The position numbers and the translations under genes are program-made. The notes beneath the pieces were generated by a model. It had not been told where the DNA came from. It searched no databases and worked only from the letters and a program-made list of their open reading frames with translations. From Paenibacillus sinensis (GTDB lineage Bacteria > Bacillota > Bacilli > Paenibacillales > Paenibacillaceae), in NCBI RefSeq assembly GCF_019904155.1, contig NZ_JAHCMB010000061.1, positions 101,556-165,555 of the forward strand: a DNA stretch of 64,000 nucleotides, given 5' to 3'. Below, piece after piece: positions 59,173-64,000 of the stretch (within the stretch, counting starts at the first letter, position 1; every line of letters starts with the position of its first letter).

Positions 59173-60333
59173 TCAGTGATTATTGTTCACCCTAAACTGC
59201 TTGTAGAAGGCACGAATATCCTGAGCCAGAAGCTCGGGTTCTTCCATAGCGGTAAAATGTCCTCCACGGGGTAGCGAAGTCCAGCGAGTTACATTTAGGT
59301 TGCTCACAGCCCATTCCTTAGGTGGCAATAAGATGTCTGCCGGGAATAGAGCGATGCCTGTCGGTACTTCGATATAGCCCAATGGAGGTAAAGAATGAGA
59401 ATTTTCATAATACATCCGTGTTGATGAACCTATCGTGCCCGTAACCCAGTACAACATAATGTGGGTGATTAGTTCATCCTCGCTGAATCTATCCTGGAGG
59501 TTACCCTGACAATCGCTCCATGAACGATATTTTTCAATGATCCAGCCAGCCAAACCTGCCGGTGAATCGGTAAGTCCATAGGCTAAGGTTTGCGGGCGTG
59601 TCGATTGAAGGGACATATAGCCTCCTTCCTGCGCAATCCATTCCGAAGCGTTGTTCTTGTATCGCAATTCTTCTCCCGAAAGCTCTGCCTGATCAGATGA
59701 AGTCATGAGATTTCTTATAATGCCGACGTCGGTCAGGTGGATTCCACATAACAGTTCGGGATGGTTTGATGCCAGATATCTTGTAACACCAGACCCAATA
59801 TCCCCGCCTGCAGCAGCAAATTTATTGTAGCCTAATTCTTCTGTCATTAGCTTAGCCCACATTTCCGAGACGTGAAAATTGTTGACGCCAGAATGTTTGG
59901 GATGGCCAGAAAACCCAAAGCCAGGCAATGAAGGAACAATTACATCAAAAGAGTCCTCAGGGTTACCACCGTGGCTGGCTGGATCCGTAAGCAGGGGGAT
60001 GATCTTTTCATAACGAAGATAACTGTCGGGCCATCCATGGGTAAGAATGATGGGAAGAGGATTGGGTCCTTTACCACGCTCATGTACGAAGTGTACGTCT
60101 ATGCCGTCGATATTGCAGCAAAATTGGGACAAGCGGTTCAACCTGGCTTCTTGGACGCGCCAATCATAATGGTCCTTCCAATACGCAACGAGCGACTTTA
60201 AATAACTTAATTCGGTGCCTCTTTCCCACCCCGCGTCTTCTATTTGATCCGGCCAACGAGTGTGATGCAGTCTATATTTCAGATCGTCAAGGATCTCATC
60301 AGAAACATGAATATGAAAGCGTTCAACAGGCAT
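59173..60333 (-). CDS. Epoxide hydrolase-like alpha/beta hydrolase (EHN family)
   Basis: 386 aa. The epoxide hydrolase N-terminal domain (about 1-105; VSDEILDDLKYRLHHTRWPD) is followed by an alpha/beta hydrolase core: HGWPDS oxyanion region, nucleophile Asp in AAGGDIGSGV, acid residue late, and His in LPRGGHFTAMEEPE. The family contains true epoxide hydrolases and enzymes of unknown substrate. No signal peptide. Divergent from an FMN-fold gene. Confidence 0.88.
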   Translation of the reverse strand: MPVERFHIHVSDEILDDLKYRLHHTRWPDQIEDAGWERGTELSYLKSLVAYWKDHYDWRVQEARLNRLSQFCCNIDGIDVHFVHERGKGPNPLPIILTHGWPDSYLRYEKIIPLLTDPASHGGNPEDSFDVIVPSLPGFGFSGHPKHSGVNNFHVSEMWAKLMTEELGYNKFAAAGGDIGSGVTRYLASNHPELLCGIHLTDVGIIRNLMTSSDQAELSGEELRYKNNASEWIAQEGGYMSLQSTRPQTLAYGLTDSPAGLAGWIIEKYRSWSDCQGNLQDRFSEDELITHIMLYWVTGTIGSSTRMYYENSHSLPPLGYIEVPTGIALFPADILLPPKEWAVSNLNVTRWTSLPRGGHFTAMEEPELLAQDIRAFYKQFRVNNNH

Positions 60334-60553
60334 TGTGTTCTCCCTCCTTGTTATATCGCTATTATATCCCTCGCATTTGTCCGGTACACTGGCGTAAATG
60401 AAGTATTTAACTATAAGATTTGATAGGTGATTGCTATGGCGCAGGATTATGATAGCGCTTTATTATTTTATCGTATTATTCTTCACATGCACCAAGATTT
60501 TACAATGATAAGCTTAATCATGTATGCCTTATGACACTTTAGGAGGTAATATA

Positions 60554-61024
60554 GTGAGCAAGTACGACGAAGCCATGAAGCTGCTGGAAGAACAAGTGGG
60601 TAACAAGGACGGCCTGATCTCTCTGTCCACCATCGCGCTGGAACCAGGAGCCAATGGCAAAAGCCGTCCCGCCGCCCGCATTGTGGACGCCTACTATGAG
60701 GACGGCGCGTTCTACACCGTCACTTACGCGACCACAGGCAAGATGCAGCAGATCGCCCAAAACCCCGAAGTCGCCGTTTGTATCATCGTCGAAAACTTTA
60801 CGGCCGATGGTATCGGTGAAAACCTGGGCTGGGTATGTGACGAGAAAAACGCGGAGATGATGACAAAGCTGCGTACCATATTCGCCGAGTGGTATTACGA
60901 AGCCAATAACGACGAAGACCCTAACACATGCCTGCTGCGCATTCGCCTGACAAAGGGCCTGTGGAATGACGCCCATAAAGGGATCAGAAATGAGATTGAT
61001 TTTGTCAATAAGACGGCAAATTAA
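60554..61024 (+). CDS. Pyridoxamine 5'-phosphate oxidase-like FMN protein
   Basis: 156 aa split-barrel flavoprotein: KSRPAARIVDAYYEDGAFYTVT at the N-terminal strands and GKMQQIAQNPEVAVCI in the next. Start is GTG 60554 with a perfect AGGAGGT 6-8 nt upstream; the longer frame from 60524 begins ahead of that site. Convergent with a VOC gene 5 bp away. Substrate unknown. Confidence 0.85.
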   Translation: MSKYDEAMKLLEEQVGNKDGLISLSTIALEPGANGKSRPAARIVDAYYEDGAFYTVTYATTGKMQQIAQNPEVAVCIIVENFTADGIGENLGWVCDEKNAEMMTKLRTIFAEWYYEANNDEDPNTCLLRIRLTKGLWNDAHKGIRNEIDFVNKTAN

Positions 61025-61029
61025 GTGGT

Positions 61030-61485
61030 CTATGTGGTTTCGCCGAGTTGTTCCGCTAAACCGATTAGCAGTCCTTCGGTTCCACGAATGTAGCAGAGCC
61101 GGTACGAGTCCTCGTACTGAACCACTTCGCCAACGAGCTGAGCACCGTGCTTAATGAGTCTGGATACCATTTCGTCAATGTCTTCAACAGCGAACATCAC
61201 ACGCAGATAACCGAGGGCGTTCACAGGAGCAGTCCGGTGATCTGATATCGTAGGTGGGTCGACAAATCGCGAAAGTTCAAGCCGGCTGTGGCCATCCGGG
61301 GTAACCATCATAGCAATCTCTACGTTCTGAGAACCCAGTCCGGTTACGCGACCAGCCCATTCACCTTCGACAACTGCCCGCCCTTCGAGCTTCAATCCAA
61401 TCTCCTCAAAGAAAGAGATTGCGTCATTAAGGGATTCTACAACGATGCCGACATTGTCCATTCTTAGTAATTTGTTCTCGGCCAT
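61030..61485 (-). CDS. VOC-family protein (glyoxalase/dioxygenase fold)
   Basis: 151 aa with two beta-alpha-beta-beta-beta modules: MDNVGIVVESLNDAISFFEE and LGYLRVMFAVEDIDEMVSRL. A metal-binding His/Glu set is incomplete in appearance, so function could be resistance, isomerase or dioxygenase; it cannot be decided. AAGGAG 9-10 nt before the ATG. Confidence 0.85.
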   Translation of the reverse strand: MAENKLLRMDNVGIVVESLNDAISFFEEIGLKLEGRAVVEGEWAGRVTGLGSQNVEIAMMVTPDGHSRLELSRFVDPPTISDHRTAPVNALGYLRVMFAVEDIDEMVSRLIKHGAQLVGEVVQYEDSYRLCYIRGTEGLLIGLAEQLGETT

Positions 61486-61577
61486 AGGTTCATCTCCTTA
61501 TGTGCACTTTATACGTTAACAATTCGGAGTTACGATGTGATCTCCTGCTGATTCCTACGCATGAAAAATGAGCTTCC

Positions 61578-61610
61578 TTGAAAATATGATTAGTATGAAA
61601 TAACATACTA
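61578..61610 (+). promoter_or_regulatory. Promoter with overlapping palindromic operator (ABC1 kinase gene)
   Basis: TTGAAA (61578-61583), 17 bp, TAACAT (61601-61606). TAGTATG (61591-61597) and its exact inverse CATACTA (61604-61610) cover the -10 region, a typical repressor site. Confidence 0.55.
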
Positions 61611-61645
61611 TTGTGCAGATTGTACATCATAAGGAGAGATTAAGG

Positions 61646-61660
61646 ATGCAGCAAGGATGA
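61646..61660 (+). CDS. Four-codon upstream ORF overlapping the ABC1 kinase start
   Basis: ATG-CAG-CAA-GGA-TGA. AAGGAG (61631-61636) sits at good distance from this ATG, and its TGA overlaps the kinase ATG (ATGA). It may couple translation of the kinase. Confidence 0.35.
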   Translation: MQQG

Positions 61661-63369
61661 GCGAATTCTTTCAATTGATGAAGGATGTCAGATTCAGAAG
61701 AACCATGCGAATGATTTTTAAGTTTGCTTGGGATTTCTGGTGGCTGGGCAGGCAAAAGCATTTTATTCCGAGACGGCGCTTGGAAGCCAGAACAAAAGCA
61801 TTATATCGAAAACAGGCAGCTTATTTTACGCAGACTGCAATGGATATGGGCGGATTAATTATTAAGCTGGGTCAGCATGTGAGTGCGCAAGTGGATATTT
61901 TGCCGAAGGAAGTCATTGATGAATTGTCCAAGCTGCAGGATTCCGTAGCGTCAGTGGATTTTACCGAGATCAAACATAGGCTGGAGAGTGAACTCAGCGC
62001 ATCCATTAACGAGATTTTTGCCGAGTTTAGTGCAACTCCTATCGCTGCGGCTTCCTTGGGACAGGTACATCGGGCGACCTTGCGAACAGGTGAAGAAGTC
62101 GCAGTGAAAGTGATGCGTCCCGGGGTCGAGGACATTATCGCCATTGATTGGAAATCCATACAAGTTGCTATTCGATTATTGAAGCGCCAGACGAAGATTG
62201 CAGACTTCATGGACCTCGATGCCGTGTATGATGAGTTCTACGAAACCGTTATGGCAGAGCTCGATTATCAAAAAGAGGGACGAAATGCTGAAGAATTTCA
62301 GATGCAGATGATCCATCGGGATGATATCGTTGTTCCAGGCATTCATTGGTCCTATACAACTTCAAAAGTTTTAACCATGGAGTTTTTGGAGGGCGTAAAA
62401 ATCAACGATTTTGCCAAGCTTGATGCTTGGGGCGTTGATCGGACTAAATTAGCGAAGGCATTGCTGGAAATTTTCATAGAGCAGATTCTGGTGGAAGGTT
62501 TCTTTCACGCAGACCCGCACCCGGGAAATGTCCTCGTGCAGCCTGACGGCACAATAGCATTAATCGATTTTGGGATGGTCGGACGAATTGGTGATGATAT
62601 GAAGGCGCAGATGATAGCACTTGTAATGGCTGTGTATTTAAAGGATGCTCACGGCGCAATTGATGCCCTTAATCGTTTGAGTTTTTTAAGACGGAATGTA
62701 GACTTAGAGGTGTTTTCAAGGAATCTTACGTTATTATTCGAACAAATTAACGGTGATACGTTTGACCTGAGTTTTGTGACGTCAGGTGACAATTCGGAAG
62801 AGTTACGTCATTTCCTCTATTCTCAGCCCTTTCAGTTACCTGCAAACACCACATTTTTGGGAAAAGCAATGGTCACGGTTTATGGACTTTGTCTAGGACT
62901 GGACCCTGAGCTTGATTTGATTGGGACCGCTAAGCCTTACGTCGAAGAGGTTATGCGTGGCGATCTGCGAGGAAGTGCCGTCTCCACTGTTGTCAATGAA
63001 GGCAAGAATCTTCTAAAAGGAATCATTCCTACGACAAAGAAATTTATTTCTGTAGTCGATAAAATGGATGGCGGAAATTTACGGGTAAAGTTATCGAGCT
63101 CCTTTGAGAAAAAATTAATAGATACGCAAAATAAGAATACAGGACGGATTGTTGCCACAATCATTGGGGCGGTATTGTTTCTGACTGCTGCAAACCTGTG
63201 GAATGAAGTGAATCATATTGTTTCTTATGTGCTCGGCATCCTGGGGCTGCTCATTATGCTCGGCCAACTCAAAGCGAGAGAAAGCCGCCGTGAAGCAAGA
63301 CATGCCAGACAGATGCAGGCTATGCGTGAACAGAGCAGATTAGAAAAGTCGAAGTTTAAATCCCGTTGA
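61657..63369 (+). CDS. ABC1/UbiB-family atypical kinase (AarF-like)
   Basis: 570 aa. The ABC1 N-terminal motif MGGLIIKLGQHVSAQVDILP (KxGQ) precedes the nucleotide-binding AAASLGQVHRA and the Lys in EEVAVKVMRPG; HADPHPGNVL and IDFGMVGRI form the active site. Two C-terminal membrane helices (about 495-535). Relatives support quinone synthesis or lipid transport; the role in firmicutes is unclear. AT-rich. Its own ribosome site is poor, and a tiny upstream ORF overlaps the start. Convergent with the ketopantoate reductase-like gene. Confidence 0.9.
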   Translation: MSEFFQLMKDVRFRRTMRMIFKFAWDFWWLGRQKHFIPRRRLEARTKALYRKQAAYFTQTAMDMGGLIIKLGQHVSAQVDILPKEVIDELSKLQDSVASVDFTEIKHRLESELSASINEIFAEFSATPIAAASLGQVHRATLRTGEEVAVKVMRPGVEDIIAIDWKSIQVAIRLLKRQTKIADFMDLDAVYDEFYETVMAELDYQKEGRNAEEFQMQMIHRDDIVVPGIHWSYTTSKVLTMEFLEGVKINDFAKLDAWGVDRTKLAKALLEIFIEQILVEGFFHADPHPGNVLVQPDGTIALIDFGMVGRIGDDMKAQMIALVMAVYLKDAHGAIDALNRLSFLRRNVDLEVFSRNLTLLFEQINGDTFDLSFVTSGDNSEELRHFLYSQPFQLPANTTFLGKAMVTVYGLCLGLDPELDLIGTAKPYVEEVMRGDLRGSAVSTVVNEGKNLLKGIIPTTKKFISVVDKMDGGNLRVKLSSSFEKKLIDTQNKNTGRIVATIIGAVLFLTAANLWNEVNHIVSYVLGILGLLIMLGQLKARESRREARHARQMQAMREQSRLEKSKFKSR

Positions 63370-63373
63370 TGTG

Positions 63374-64000
63374 TCATTCGATTCGAGAGTCGGAGGCATG
63401 TACTCCCATATCAATGTCATTTTGACTTAAAAATTTTAACAAATCATTATTTAGCTGTACAATTTCGTTGTTTGCATTTATCGCATAATCCGGTAACATC
63501 ATGTCCTTCACCATCTTAGTCCGCAGCCATAGCATAAAGAACAAATCCAAAATCAAGTTTGGTAATTTAATCACCATTTTAAGGTTAGGTGGATCAATAG
63601 CAACGCCGGCTTTTTGTATTGCCCTTAAATACGCTTTTAAAATAACTGTTATTTTATGTGCCGTTTTTCTGGTTCTGGCTGTTTGTGCATCAATGATCTT
63701 ATCGTCAGCATGCAAAACGCCAAGCAAGGCAATGTCCGCTACTGAATGTGTGATCAGATACGCTTTCATATCCTTATTCATTTTGTAGGGGAGCTTTGCT
63801 GTTTTAAATAATTGGGCGAGGTTTTCTACACGTTCGGTCACTACACCGCTAATTTCTCCAAACGTAGTAGCCACCAGAATCTTTGGCGGAAATCTAGCCT
63901 CCAATATTCCATCTTTAATCTGTCCGCCAACGCCGGGGAAGGCTGGTAACAGTCTATCCCCTACAATATCCAGCCATGAAGAAAATCCAATTGAATTATT
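63374..64000 (-). CDS. Ketopantoate reductase-like oxidoreductase (N-terminus beyond window)
   Basis: Frame open from the window edge; 208 codons including stop are present, representing the C-terminal two-thirds. GFSSWLDIVGDRLLPAFPGV near the edge and the helical C-terminal half (ITHSVADIALLGVLHADDK) match the ApbA/PanE family found in small reductases of this kind. The NADP-binding Rossmann start lies beyond the edge. Strongly AT-rich. True PanE activity is doubtful; call is by family only. Confidence 0.75.
   Translation of the reverse strand, partial: NNSIGFSSWLDIVGDRLLPAFPGVGGQIKDGILEARFPPKILVATTFGEISGVVTERVENLAQLFKTAKLPYKMNKDMKAYLITHSVADIALLGVLHADDKIIDAQTARTRKTAHKITVILKAYLRAIQKAGVAIDPPNLKMVIKLPNLILDLFFMLWLRTKMVKDMMLPDYAINANNEIVQLNNDLLKFLSQNDIDMGVHASDSRIE

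Overview
The window looks like a chromosome segment of a GC-rich, spore-forming, flagellated member of the Paenibacillaceae (Paenibacillus-like). Pointers are the strong Gram-positive ribosome binding sites, YheC/D-type and YjcZ-type spore proteins, sigma-K-like and sigma-D-like promoters, CheX, EcsAB, a LplABC/YesMN-type sugar-uptake cassette, a cyclodextrin glucanotransferase, and a giant decapeptide-repeat protein whose C-terminus recalls the 'WIAG-tail' proteins of this group. I see no rRNA, tRNA, prophage, intact insertion sequence or CRISPR array.

Layout. 1-5585: a truncated FabF-like ketosynthase diverges from an MmyB-like XRE regulator across an inverted-repeat promoter. Next is a purine-riboswitch-controlled amidohydrolase (probable 8-oxoguanine deaminase), a 3-hydroxyisobutyrate-dehydrogenase-like enzyme and about 760 bp that I cannot assign. 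5586-9394: an acetyltransferase; four small genes, three with a related helical N-terminus, behind a sigma-K-like promoter; and a DUF1858 / DUF438-hemerythrin-PAS pair under an FNR-type box and a Fur-like box. 9643-14542: an MFS transporter with a leader peptide and ribosome-site hairpin, a LacI regulator, and a secreted CGTase with a LacI-type operator at its transcription start. 14818-26404: the spore-surface locus. A 2155-residue repeat protein is followed on the same strand by three family-2 glycosyltransferases and a sugar nucleotidyltransferase; a YheC/D ATP-grasp coat protein diverges from it. 26506-38736: housekeeping and regulatory genes (psd, a PfkB kinase, an ArsR regulator, gpmA, selO, an AraC regulator, an odd MocR regulator and its divergent FMN-fold partner, an aminotransferase, small spore and membrane proteins).

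38896-49499 is one carbohydrate locus, all on the minus strand. A YesM/YesN two-component system is followed by two permeases, a lipoprotein, a cytosolic GH66 dextranase-like enzyme and a GH13 alpha-glucosidase. Together they read as uptake and intracellular breakdown of isomalto-oligosaccharides or dextran fragments. 50026-56855 holds ecsB-ecsA-DEAD helicase with overlapping reading frames, an SDR, cheX behind a sigma-D-like promoter, a LysR regulator and a histidinol-phosphatase-like PHP enzyme. 56938-64000 is visibly AT-richer and has an accessory character: a methyltransferase/GIY-YIG pair, an epoxide hydrolase, small enzymes, an ABC1 kinase and a ketopantoate-reductase-like gene that runs off the edge.

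The strongest leads are the riboswitch (it matches the rare 8-oxoguanine variant in gene context and ON-type layout), the giant fibre-plus-glycosylation locus, the sigma-K small-protein operon, the MocR regulator that lacks its PLP lysine, and the leader peptide upstream of the MFS gene. All functions are inferred from sequence reading; no database search was run.
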